Under the pieces are notes generated by a model. It was not told the DNA's origin and searched no databases. It was given only the letters and a program-made list of their open reading frames with translations. The position numbers and the translations under genes are program-made. Below, piece after piece: positions 16,844 through 24,440 of a DNA stretch of 64,000 bases. The stretch is from positions 6,166-70,165 of the forward strand of contig CAYYLZ010000005.1 of assembly GCA_964472725.1 (NCBI GenBank). The letters run 5' to 3'. Source of the DNA: RGIG6375 sp964472725 (GTDB taxonomy: Bacteria > Bacillota > Clostridia > Oscillospirales > Oscillospiraceae). Each line of letters opens with the position of its first letter. Positions within the stretch are counted from its first letter, which is position 1.

Positions 16844-18030
16844 TACTTGATATACTTCTTCAGTTCTTCAGCCTTGTCGGTACGCTCCCAGGGCAGGTCA
16901 ATGTCGGTTCTGCCGAAGTGACCGTAAGCGGCGGTTGCGCCGTAAATGGGATTTCTCAGGCCGAGATTGCTAATGATGCTTGCGGGACGGAGGTCAAAGT
17001 TCTCCTTGATGATCTCTGCAAGCTTCTCTTCGGAAACTACGCTGGTGCCGTAGGCATCTACGAGAACGGATACAGGTGCTGCAACGCCGATAGCGTAAGC
17101 GACCTCGATCTGCACCTTCTTTGCCAGACCGGCGGCAACGATATTCTTTGCTATGTAGCGGGACATATATGCAGCGCTGCGGTCGACCTTGGTGGGATCC
17201 TTGCCGGAGAATGCGCCGCCGCCATGAGCAGCCATGCCGCCGTAGGTGTCAACGATGATCTTTCTGCCGGTGAGACCGGAGTCGCCAACAGGGCCGCCGA
17301 TAACGAATCTGCCGGTGGGATTGACCAGCATCTTGGTGTTCTCGTCAAGAAGCTCGGCAGGCAGAGCAGCCTTGATTACCTTCTCAATGATTTCCTTGCG
17401 AAGATCCTCCAGCGTGATTTCGGGATCGTGCTGAGTGGAAACAACAACGGTGTCGATTCTTACAACTTCGCCATTCTCGCCGTACTCTACGGAAACCTGA
17501 CCCTTACCGTCGGGACGTACCCAGGGCAGCTCACCGTTCTTTCTTACCTCAGCCAGCTTACGGGTAAGCTCGTGGGCATAGTAGATGGGCGCGGGCATGA
17601 GAACATGGGTCTCGTCGCAGGCGAAACCAAACATCATACCCTGGTCACCAGCGCCAACGAGGTCGGCGGGGTCTTCGCCGTTCTCTTCCTTATACTCCAT
17701 AGAGCTGTCAACACCCATTGCGATATCGGCGCTCTGCTTATCGATATGCACTAAAACTGCGCAGTTATTGCAGTCAAAGCCATATTCGGGCTTGGTGTAA
17801 CCGATCTTTCTGACAGTCTCTCTTACAACAGCGGGAATATCAACATTTGCGCTGGACGTAATTTCGCCCATTACCAACACCATACCGGTGGTGGTGACGG
17901 TTTCGCAGGCTACACGAGCCATAGGATCCTGTGCCAGATATGCGTCCAAAACAGCATCCGAAATCTGGTCACAGATCTTATCGGGATGACCCTCAGTAAC
18001 AGACTCAGATGAGAAAACTCTCTTTGCCAT
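16843..18030 (-). CDS. metK: S-adenosylmethionine synthetase
   Basis: A 395-residue cytosolic enzyme that makes SAM from methionine and ATP. Markers are EGHPDKICDQISDAVLDAYL, GAGDQGMMFGFACDET, and the glycine-rich GGGAFSGKDPTKVDRSAAY. The ATG at 18030 is chosen over one at 18066 because GGAGGAG lies 7 bases upstream. The 5' leader of about 60-70 bases shows no SAM riboswitch architecture that I can recognise. Confidence 0.96.
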   Translation of the reverse strand: MAKRVFSSESVTEGHPDKICDQISDAVLDAYLAQDPMARVACETVTTTGMVLVMGEITSSANVDIPAVVRETVRKIGYTKPEYGFDCNNCAVLVHIDKQSADIAMGVDSSMEYKEENGEDPADLVGAGDQGMMFGFACDETHVLMPAPIYYAHELTRKLAEVRKNGELPWVRPDGKGQVSVEYGENGEVVRIDTVVVSTQHDPEITLEDLRKEIIEKVIKAALPAELLDENTKMLVNPTGRFVIGGPVGDSGLTGRKIIVDTYGGMAAHGGGAFSGKDPTKVDRSAAYMSRYIAKNIVAAGLAKKVQIEVAYAIGVAAPVSVLVDAYGTSVVSEEKLAEIIKENFDLRPASIISNLGLRNPIYGATAAYGHFGRTDIDLPWERTDKAEELKKYIK

Positions 18031-18100
18031 TTTTGTCTCCTCCAATTTATGTATTAATAAGTTCAAACATTGTTATAACAGGGCATAGCAACACGAAGAC

Positions 18101-18129
18101 ATTATAGCACATAATTCCACAGACTTAAA
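18101..18129 (-). promoter_or_regulatory. promoter for metK (extended -10)
   Basis: On the minus strand TGC precedes a perfect TATAAT (18106-18101), giving a TGnTATAAT extended -10; the -35 match (TTTAAG at 17 bases) is weak. Confidence 0.45.
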
Positions 18130-18172
18130 GAACATTTTTTCAATTATTCGCCTAAACTTTTCAATTTATTCA

Positions 18173-18201
18173 TAGACAAATGGCAACTTTTGGTGTAACA
18201 T
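18173..18201 (+). promoter_or_regulatory. promoter for the rhomboid-like gene
   Basis: TAGACA (5 of 6 to TTGACA), 17 bases, TAACAT, about 30 bases before the start codon. Confidence 0.42.
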
Positions 18202-18231
18202 TGCTTCTATACATTCACAGTGAGGTCCAAT

Positions 18232-19107
18232 ATGAAAAAACTCTCCACCGCTATCGATCGTTTTTGCACTCGTCATCCCGGATTTGGTATATCAAATCTC
18301 ATGATGTTTATCGTTATCGGCAACATCATTGTATACCTTTTCTCCATGATGGACAGGACGGGATATTTTCTCTCCTACCTGCTGTTCAACCCCCAGCTTA
18401 TTATTAAGGGACAGGTATGGAGACTTATAACGTTCATATTTGTTCCCGAAAGCAGCAGCCTTATTACACTGGCAATTTCGCTGTATTTCTATTACTTTAT
18501 AGGAAACACCCTTGAGCGCCAATGGGGCACGCCGAAGTTCACGCTCTATTACCTCTGCGGTATTCTCTGCACTGTGGTTTACGGCATGATCGTAGGTCTT
18601 GTCGGAAACGTGGGCTACTTCGCTATGGGAGCTTCCTATATAAACCTCTCCATGTTTTTCGTATTCGCCACCTTCTTCCCCGAAAACCGGGTGCTGCTGT
18701 TCTTCTTTATCCCCATTAAGATAAAGTGGCTGGCCTATGTTGACGCGGCATACTTCGCTCTTGGCGTTATCGCTTATCTCGCAGCCGGCGAAATACTGCT
18801 GGCTTTCGTTCCCATTGTGGCGATTCTGAATTATTTTATTTTCTGCGGCGATATGCTTCTCGACAATTTCGACAGCCTGCGCCGTCGGATAAAGTACAAG
18901 CGCAATCCCAACGTTATCAACTTCAAAAAGGCCGCCAAGCAGGCTCACGCCGAAACGCAGAACAAGGGCTACTCCCGTAAGTGCGCCGTATGCGGCCGCA
19001 CCGACACCGACTATCCCAATCTGGAATTCCGCTACTGTTCCCGCTGCGAGGGCTACCACTGTTTCTGCGAGGATCACATCAATAATCACATTCACTTCAC
19101 CGAGTAA
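18232..19107 (+). CDS. rhomboid-fold membrane protein, probably inactive, with C-terminal zinc ribbon
   Basis: A 291-residue membrane protein. The six-helix core aligns with rhomboid proteases: WRLITFIFVP loop, LERQWGTPKFTLYY, and GAS at 133-135. The catalytic GxSG reads GASY, and no His occurs in the last core helix (AILNYFIFCGDMLL), so the Ser-His dyad is lost. A cytoplasmic tail of about 85 residues carries paired cysteines (CAVCG, CSRC, then CFC and several His) that look like a zinc ribbon. The ATG at 18232 is preferred over one at 18220 because AGTGAGGT precedes it. A bidirectional terminator follows. Confidence 0.75.
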   Translation: MKKLSTAIDRFCTRHPGFGISNLMMFIVIGNIIVYLFSMMDRTGYFLSYLLFNPQLIIKGQVWRLITFIFVPESSSLITLAISLYFYYFIGNTLERQWGTPKFTLYYLCGILCTVVYGMIVGLVGNVGYFAMGASYINLSMFFVFATFFPENRVLLFFFIPIKIKWLAYVDAAYFALGVIAYLAAGEILLAFVPIVAILNYFIFCGDMLLDNFDSLRRRIKYKRNPNVINFKKAAKQAHAETQNKGYSRKCAVCGRTDTDYPNLEFRYCSRCEGYHCFCEDHINNHIHFTE

Positions 19108-19119
19108 TAAACAATTGCA

Positions 19120-19155
19120 AAAGAGCACACCAAATTCGGTGTGCTCTTTCTTTTT
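19120..19155. terminator. bidirectional terminator between convergent genes
   Basis: A 12-bp stem AAAGAGCACACC / GGTGTGCTCTTT (19120-19131, 19138-19149) with T-rich flank CTTTTT on the plus strand; it serves the rhomboid-like gene and, overlapping its stop, the 19154-19399 gene. Confidence 0.8.
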
Positions 19156-19399
19156 ATATTTCAATTTTCACATACTCATCATTTGCTGTATATGCTTCTA
19201 CCAAAACCCACTCAGGATGATTGCGCTTATACTCCGTTATGACTCTGCGCAGTCCATGCAACTTCGGCGCTTTGATATCTATTCCTTCATTTCTAAGTTT
19301 CCCTTGCAGCACAGCAATTGAAATACGATTTACCAGCAACGCAGTCGGTAATGACAGCTGAAACAGCTGCTTATCCTGCTTGTGCACAACTATCCTCAT
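19154..19399 (-). CDS. small protein paralogous to the C-terminal domain of the adjacent XRE regulator
   Basis: An 81-residue protein with no recognised name. It shares with residues of the upstream regulator an N-terminal RIVV strand, a LP.ALL block and a C-terminal LVE...V.I strand pattern, so it looks like a free copy of that domain. It starts 3 bases after the XRE stop (TGATTTATG) and is probably translationally coupled. It could form a mixed oligomer with the regulator; this is inference from the shared fold and coupling only. Confidence 0.65.
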   Translation of the reverse strand: MRIVVHKQDKQLFQLSLPTALLVNRISIAVLQGKLRNEGIDIKAPKLHGLRRVITEYKRNHPEWVLVEAYTANDEYVKIEI

Positions 19400-19402
19400 A
19401 AA

Positions 19403-19891
19403 TCACTCAACAAATATACGTACAGTTGCATCTTCCGATTCAACTTCAACCAAATTTCCCACAACTCCCTGCTGTACCATCTCCAGAACCTGCTTCCAAT
19501 CAATATTTTTCAACACATCATTTCCTGAAAACATGTTAAGCTCAACATTCGATTCCATTGCGTATTGAAGTAACGCCATAGGCAGATTAACCCTTACTTT
19601 TTCCCCTTTGTTAGTGTCCACAACAATTCGCAACAGCATATCCTTCAATTCTTTCTTTTTTTCCGGTGTCAACACTGCAACAGGGGCAGCCTTACCCGAA
19701 AGCAGTTCATCTACACTAATTTCAAGCAATTTCGCCAAATCGGGCAGCAGAGAAATGTCCGGACAATTCATATCGTTTTCCCATTTACTTACTGCCTGCG
19801 GACTTACACCAAGAGCTTCAGCCATGTCCTCCTGCTTTAAGCCTTTCTGCCTACGCAGCTGTGCTATTCTGTTTCCCAATGTCATATCCAT
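19403..19891 (-). CDS. XRE-family transcriptional regulator with C-terminal sheet domain
   Basis: A 162-residue protein. Residues 3-60 are a Cro/CI helix-turn-helix (GNRIAQLRRQKGLKQEDMAE, VSPQAVSKWENDMNCPD). After a short linker (DELLSGKAAPVAVLTPEK) comes a domain of about 80 residues with the pattern RIVV...VNLPMALL found also in the next gene. The ATG at 19891 has AAAGGAG upstream; an earlier in-frame start would add 38 non-conserved residues. The regulator is probably autoregulatory, with a TACAAT -10 candidate about 35 bases upstream of the start, but no operator is clear. Confidence 0.85.
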   Translation of the reverse strand: MDMTLGNRIAQLRRQKGLKQEDMAEALGVSPQAVSKWENDMNCPDISLLPDLAKLLEISVDELLSGKAAPVAVLTPEKKKELKDMLLRIVVDTNKGEKVRVNLPMALLQYAMESNVELNMFSGNDVLKNIDWKQVLEMVQQGVVGNLVEVESEDATVRIFVE

Positions 19892-20032
19892 ATCGGTATG
19901 CTCCTTTCTTGTTTGTAACTGTATTGTACCTCGATATGGCACTGCACTGAACGGACTATTAGTTGATTTTCTCCCGTTTCTGACAACCATGTGTTGTTTT
20001 TTCACTCAACCTCCGGTTGCGTCAGTATTATG

Positions 20033-20069
20033 AAAAACGGCTGCCCTGCAATGCAGGACAGCCGTTTAT
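20033..20069 (-). terminator. terminator of the 20102-22108 oxidoreductase gene
   Basis: A nearly perfect stem: AAACGGCTG and CAGCCGTTT enclose CCTGCA/TGCAGG; on the minus strand the hairpin ends in TTTTTC. Confidence 0.75.
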
Positions 20070-20101
20070 TACTTGGTTGCTTTCAAGCCGCAGACATCAG
20101 A

Positions 20102-22108
20102 TTAGATGTGGATGCAAGCCTGGAATGCCTGGTTAACAGCCTCGGAAATGGTAGCTGCCTTGTTGTTGCAGTCGCCGATGATGGCAACACTGGTCTCGGG
20201 AGCGCAGTGGCGGAGAGAGTCAACAACATCGAAGCGGGGCTTGATACCCATAGCAAGGAGAACGGTGTCGCAGGGGATCTCGGAGGTTTCACCGGTCTTA
20301 AGATCCTTGATAACAACACAATCGTCCTTAACCTCAGCGAGGGAGGTTTCATACTTGAGTTCGATATCGGTCTCTCTGATAAGAGCCATCAAATCGCTTA
20401 CGCCGCGAACGAACATGGAGGAGAATGCGTCCTTCATCTCGATAACGGTGACCTTCTTGCCGAGGAGCTTGTAATCGTAAGCAGCCTCAAGACCTACCTG
20501 GCCTGCGCCGATAACAACGATGTTGTCGCCAACAAATGCATTGCCTTCTTCAGCGTCGGGAGCCCAAGATACGTGGGGCTTGGTGATACCGGGAATGCTC
20601 TTGGGAACGATGGGCTCTGCGCCAACAGCGATTACGAGTGCATCATACTTCTCGAGGTCGAGCAGTTCCTTGGTAGCCTCGGTATTGAGGAGAACCTTTG
20701 CGCCGCGCTCTACGCACTGAGCAGCAGTGTGACGCATCCACTTCAGATAGTCCTGAACGTCCTTCTTGAAGGGAGGTACGGCTGCGCCGATGACGTTACC
20801 GCCGAGACGTCCGGTCTTTTCATACAGGGTTACATCGTGGCCTCTGTCGAGGAGGGTCTGCATAGCCTGGATACCGCCGGGGCCACCGCCGATGATGGCA
20901 ACTCTCTTCTTGACGGTTGCCTTGGGAACAACGCCGTCGCGAAGCTGGCTGGTCATGCCGGACATGGGGTTGATAGCACAGTAGATGGGCTTGGGAATCA
21001 TGAGGTGGTTCATGCAGGTATTGCAGCGCAGGCAGGGTCTGCGATCCTCGGGACGATCCTCGGCATACTTTCTGGGCATATCGGGGTCAGCCATAAGAGG
21101 ACGGCACATGGAAACGAAGTCTGCCCAGCCGTTTGCAATGATTTCTTCAGCATAGTCGATGCTCATGATGGAGCCGACGGTGTTAACGAGCAGGTCGGGA
21201 TATCTCTTCTTGATGTCACGCGCATAGTGAACGTTGAAGCAGTGATCCATGAGGTAGTTCTGGCACCAGTTGTTGAAATACTTCATGTTGAAGTCACTGT
21301 GGATACCGGCGGAAACGTGGAGGATATCGATGTGATCCTTCAGGTAGCCGATGAGCTCGAGGGTCTCCTCGAAGTGCATGCCTTCGGGAGCGATCTCGTC
21401 AGCAGAGATACGGAACTCGATAACAAAGTCCTCGCCGCAGTGACGACGAATGGATTCGCAAACTTCGATAGCGAAGCGAGCGCGGCCCTTGGTGTCGCCG
21501 CCGTACTCGTCGGTACGCTTGTTGTACATGGGGCTGGTAAACTGGGAGATGAGGTTGCCGTGACCGCCGTGAACGAGGACAATGTCCATACCGGCGCGCT
21601 TCATCATGCCGGCAGCCTTACCGTACTTTTCGATGGTCTCGTGGATCTTCTCGATGCTCATCTCGATGCAGGGGATGGGCTCACGGTTATTTTCCTTAGC
21701 GCGGCGACGCTCGTTATCAGAGATACGGGAAGATGCGCTGAAGGGAGCGTGACCAACGGTCTCGAAAGCAGTGTTCTCACCGTTGTGGTTGATTTCGAAG
21801 GATGCATGGCAGCCATACTGCTTGCACATGTCAGCGTACCAGGTCATGGGGAGAACGCCGTCGGGGTTGGCCATATCAAGCTGATAAGCCTCGTCCTTAC
21901 ACTCGGTGATATCGATGGAGCAGTTACCAACATAGAGGGTGCAGACGCCGCCGCGGGCGAACATGCGGAACCACTCAACGAAATCGTGAGTTACCAGACC
22001 ATCGGTGCTGGCCAGGTTGGGAGAAGGAGGTGCGAGGGTGATACGGTTCTTGAAATCGATGCCGCGAATGCGGATCGGCTGGAATACGTGGCTGTACTTG
22101 GAGCCCAT
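20102..22108 (-). CDS. NADH:flavin oxidoreductase / dienoyl-CoA reductase-type FMN/Fe-S/FAD protein (second copy)
   Basis: A 668-residue paralog of the protein at 470-2422, same domain order: FMN barrel, 4Fe-4S cluster (CLRCNTC with a fourth Cys before AINP), FAD/NAD domain (IIGGGPGGIQAM, VVIGAGQVGLEAA). In the barrel HGGHGNLISQF stands where typical members have HGAHGYLLHQF, so the second His of the loop is replaced by Ser, which suggests a different substrate. The ATG at 22108 is chosen because AAAGGAAG lies 6 bases upstream; an ATG at 22126 lacks a site. It diverges from a URO-D/methyltransferase-family gene across a 327-base regulatory region, suggesting joint control and possibly one pathway. 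Confidence 0.87.
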   Translation of the reverse strand: MGSKYSHVFQPIRIRGIDFKNRITLAPPSPNLASTDGLVTHDFVEWFRMFARGGVCTLYVGNCSIDITECKDEAYQLDMANPDGVLPMTWYADMCKQYGCHASFEINHNGENTAFETVGHAPFSASSRISDNERRRAKENNREPIPCIEMSIEKIHETIEKYGKAAGMMKRAGMDIVLVHGGHGNLISQFTSPMYNKRTDEYGGDTKGRARFAIEVCESIRRHCGEDFVIEFRISADEIAPEGMHFEETLELIGYLKDHIDILHVSAGIHSDFNMKYFNNWCQNYLMDHCFNVHYARDIKKRYPDLLVNTVGSIMSIDYAEEIIANGWADFVSMCRPLMADPDMPRKYAEDRPEDRRPCLRCNTCMNHLMIPKPIYCAINPMSGMTSQLRDGVVPKATVKKRVAIIGGGPGGIQAMQTLLDRGHDVTLYEKTGRLGGNVIGAAVPPFKKDVQDYLKWMRHTAAQCVERGAKVLLNTEATKELLDLEKYDALVIAVGAEPIVPKSIPGITKPHVSWAPDAEEGNAFVGDNIVVIGAGQVGLEAAYDYKLLGKKVTVIEMKDAFSSMFVRGVSDLMALIRETDIELKYETSLAEVKDDCVVIKDLKTGETSEIPCDTVLLAMGIKPRFDVVDSLRHCAPETSVAIIGDCNNKAATISEAVNQAFQACIHI

Positions 22109-22167
22109 AATTGTACTTCCTTTCATTTATGTATTTTAAATATTGAACTATTTAGATTGCCCTGATA

Positions 22168-22183
22168 TGGATAATATTATCCA
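22168..22183. promoter_or_regulatory. candidate operator palindrome
   Basis: TGGATAAT and ATTATCCA form a perfect 16-bp palindrome just downstream of the promoter candidate of the 20102-22108 gene, a position suited to a repressor. The rest of the 22109-22435 gap is AT-rich and holds the two divergent promoters, and otherwise nothing that I can identify. Confidence 0.45.
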
Positions 22184-22199
22184 CACTAAGACATTGAAT

Positions 22200-22228
22200 A
22201 TTATAAAGCAATATTTCATTATATGCAA
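22200..22228 (-). promoter_or_regulatory. promoter for the 20102-22108 gene
   Basis: On the minus strand TTGCAT, 17 bases and a perfect TATAAT; the TGGATAAT palindrome lies about 17 bases downstream of the -10. Confidence 0.52.
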
Positions 22229-22374
22229 TAAAAACTTTGTACTTATTTACGAATAATTATAAATCCTGCGGATTTTTGGCGGTTGCATAGTTTTTATTTA
22301 TACGTTCCCCTGCCCCATAAAGAAAACTGATATTCCGCCAATCAATTTAATGCAGTCTATTTGATTGCATTGTC

Positions 22375-22404
22375 TTGACAAATACACAAGTTGAATGTTA
22401 CGAT
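22375..22404 (+). promoter_or_regulatory. promoter for the URO-D-family gene
   Basis: A perfect TTGACA (22375-22380), an 18-base spacer ending in TGT, and TACGAT (22399-22404). Confidence 0.5.
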
Positions 22405-22435
22405 TACTGTATATAAATTAGGAGGTGCTTGACAC

Positions 22436-23437
22436 ATGACTAAAAAGGAACAATTTCTTTCCGTAATGCGTAATGAACAGCCCCCCAAGTGGATGGGCTA
22501 CGGCTTCAATTCTTTCCCCCAGGTTATGTTCCACTGCGTTATGGATCCTATCTCTATTTGGGATATTCTTTTCATGTCCGGTGAATACGTAGTTGATAAC
22601 TGGGGCGTTGCCCACCGTTATCTTCCCGGCGATCCCGGCGTTATTCCCATTGTAAACGAAGAAAATCAGGTCATCAAGGACATCACCAAGTGGCGCGATT
22701 ATGTCACCTTCCCCGAGATTCCCACTGACCTCGACTGGAGCGCAGCCAAGGAGACCATTGCCGGCATCGACCGAGAGAACGAGTTCGTTATGGTTCCCTC
22801 CTTCCGCGGCCTCTTCGAGCGCGCACACTGCCTCATGACCTTCGAGGATTGCCTTATCAATATGTACGAAGAGCCCGAAGCAATGAACGAGTTCTTCGAA
22901 GCATACACCGACTGGAAGATCAAGGTTGCTGAGCAGCTTATCGACAACCTGCAGCCCGATATCATCCACTCCCATGATGACTGGGGCTCCAAAACCGCTA
23001 TGTTCTTCGCCCCCGAAGTATTCCGTAAGCTCCTCAAGCCTCACTACAAGAGACTTTACGATTATATCCACTCCCGCGGCGTAATGGTACAGCATCACTG
23101 CGACTGCTACGCTACCGACATCGCTCCCGATCTGGTTGATCTGGGCGTTGAGATGTGGCAGGGTGTTCTTCCCCAGAACGATATTCCCCGCATCCAGAAG
23201 GAAACCGGCGGCAAGCTGCTCATCATGGGCGGTCTCGACCAGGGTCTTATCGACCAGGCCGACGTTACCGAGGAAGTTGTACGCGCAGAGGTTCGCCGCG
23301 CTATCGACGAGTATGCTCCCGGCGGCGCATTCCTGCCCTGCATCGGCAGCCTTGAGTGCCTGAACGCTTGGGTAACTCCCGTTGTTATCGACGAGTGCAA
23401 CAAGTACGGCGCAGAGTGGCTGGCAAAGAACAGCTGA
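22436..23437 (+). CDS. uroporphyrinogen decarboxylase (URO-D)-family protein, methyltransferase-like
   Basis: A 333-residue URO-D fold protein. It lacks the porphyrin-decarboxylase N-terminal signature and looks closer to the MtaA/MtbA-like corrinoid methyltransferase branch: QHHCDCY at 219-225 supplies an H-x-C metal-binding pattern at the expected place, and GSLECLNAW lies near the C terminus. Family members transfer methyl groups between corrinoid proteins and thiols, or demethylate small substrates. No corrinoid protein gene is adjacent, so the substrate is unknown. AGGAGGTG precedes the ATG by 7 bases. It is divergent from a flavin/Fe-S oxidoreductase. Confidence 0.82.
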   Translation: MTKKEQFLSVMRNEQPPKWMGYGFNSFPQVMFHCVMDPISIWDILFMSGEYVVDNWGVAHRYLPGDPGVIPIVNEENQVIKDITKWRDYVTFPEIPTDLDWSAAKETIAGIDRENEFVMVPSFRGLFERAHCLMTFEDCLINMYEEPEAMNEFFEAYTDWKIKVAEQLIDNLQPDIIHSHDDWGSKTAMFFAPEVFRKLLKPHYKRLYDYIHSRGVMVQHHCDCYATDIAPDLVDLGVEMWQGVLPQNDIPRIQKETGGKLLIMGGLDQGLIDQADVTEEVVRAEVRRAIDEYAPGGAFLPCIGSLECLNAWVTPVVIDECNKYGAEWLAKNS

Positions 23438-23456
23438 TTTTAATTGATACATACTT

Positions 23457-23486
23457 ATCCCCACAGAAGCGCACTTCTGTGGGGAT
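23457..23486 (+). terminator. hairpin after the URO-D-family gene
   Basis: ATCCCCACAGAAG and CTTCTGTGGGGAT (arms within 23457-23486) form a strong stem followed by ATTT. The next gene begins 22 bases later with no promoter visible between, so read-through or attenuation is possible. Confidence 0.6.
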
Positions 23487-23508
23487 ATTTAATCGGAGGA
23501 TATTCAAA

Positions 23509-24126
23509 ATGGCCGAACAAATCCGGGGTATTATTATCGAAGGTCTTTCCTGCTCCGGCAAAACCTCTTTATTCAAAGCACTGAAAACTCAGCACTCACT
23601 TTTGAACAGCAGCGAGCGCAACACCATTTTTCTTTCCGAAAGCTATTCACAGAATTTAAATTTAGTCAACGGCAAATATACCGCCCTGAGTTATGAAGAA
23701 AATCTGCACGTGCTCCATGAACGCCTCACAATGCTCGAAGCGCTCAACGGATACGCTAATTCAATGGGAATGCATTCACGCAGGGCGCGAGGGCTATTTT
23801 ATATTTTTGAACGCTTCCACCTCAATTTTGCTTCGTGCTTTGATTGCATAGGAAATCCCGAATATACAGCTGTTGAAAGCCGACTTCTTGAACTAAATGC
23901 ACTTACTGTATTGTGTTATATAAGTGACAGCAAAATCGAAGAACGACTCATACACCGTGCATCATTCATCGGTGATACAATAACCGAAAATACGATAAGC
24001 GAATACAAGCACAGGCAAGCCCGACTTATAGAAATTGCTAACACTTCTCACGTCCCCACACTTCTTTTAAATACGGATAGCATGGATTGGTACGCACTCT
24101 CTGACATAGTGTTGAAGAAAATATAA
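23509..24126 (+). CDS. P-loop kinase-like protein (thymidylate kinase-like fold)
   Basis: A 205-residue protein with a Walker A motif G-LSCSGKT at 12-19 preceded by a hydrophobic strand (IRGIIIEG). FERFHLNFAS at about 100 resembles the DR(F/Y) substrate-binding region of dTMP and deoxynucleoside kinases, and a C-terminal strand LLLNTDS follows. I do not recognise a specific family; a nucleotide or small-molecule kinase is likely. CGGAGG lies 9 bases before the ATG. Its AT content is higher than that of the upstream gene, in line with the accessory character of 23.5-26.8 kb. Confidence 0.62.
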   Translation: MAEQIRGIIIEGLSCSGKTSLFKALKTQHSLLNSSERNTIFLSESYSQNLNLVNGKYTALSYEENLHVLHERLTMLEALNGYANSMGMHSRRARGLFYIFERFHLNFASCFDCIGNPEYTAVESRLLELNALTVLCYISDSKIEERLIHRASFIGDTITENTISEYKHRQARLIEIANTSHVPTLLLNTDSMDWYALSDIVLKKI

Positions 24127-24303
24127 TGAGCGGCAGGGGCACGCCCCTGCCCTACGAAGCATGATTGCACTTATTGGTATAATGCTGGGTTGAGGCGTAC
24201 CTCAGCCGGGTCGCACCGAAGGCGGCACGCCCTGCAAAAAACTACGGTACGCAGTTAAACCAACGCCGGAGATTGCCGCGTCGCTTCGTTCCTCGCAATG
24301 ACA
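24127..24303. repeat. intergenic repeat region with nested hairpins
   Basis: This 177-base non-coding stretch is GC-rich compared with its neighbours. It holds a palindrome GGCAGGGGC/GCCCCTGCC (24132-24151), GAGG/CCTC stem-loops, and at 24264-24303 a sequence which on the minus strand begins TGTCATTGCGAG and runs through CGAAGCG to AATCTCCGGCG. A similar sequence recurs in opposite orientation at 26164-26198. It reads as a dispersed REP/MITE-like element. No gene is seen. Confidence 0.6.
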
Positions 24304-24315
24304 TATCAAGGTGCA

Positions 24316-24350
24316 TGGAGTGTATCATTTGCGATACACTCCAAAAATTT
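24316..24350 (+). terminator. terminator-like hairpin upstream of the sigma factor gene
   Basis: An 11-bp perfect stem TGGAGTGTATC / GATACACTCCA (24316-24326, 24333-24343) with a 6-base loop, followed by AAAAATTTT. It insulates the sigma factor gene from upstream transcription. 24351-24440 should hold the sigma gene promoter; a TATATTAT box is present near 24388-24395. Confidence 0.55.
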
Positions 24351-24440
24351 TCAATTATTTCCTAACCTTTATAGTTTTTCTGTCACTATATTATCAGAAG
24401 GGTAACAGACCGGTCACGCCTTCAAAAATGAGGTGCATAA

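Noticed and set aside
18031..18110. Possible SAM riboswitch before metK
   Set aside because: The leader is short and AT-rich, with only a small TGTTATAACA palindrome; no multi-helix junction or terminator switch is visible.
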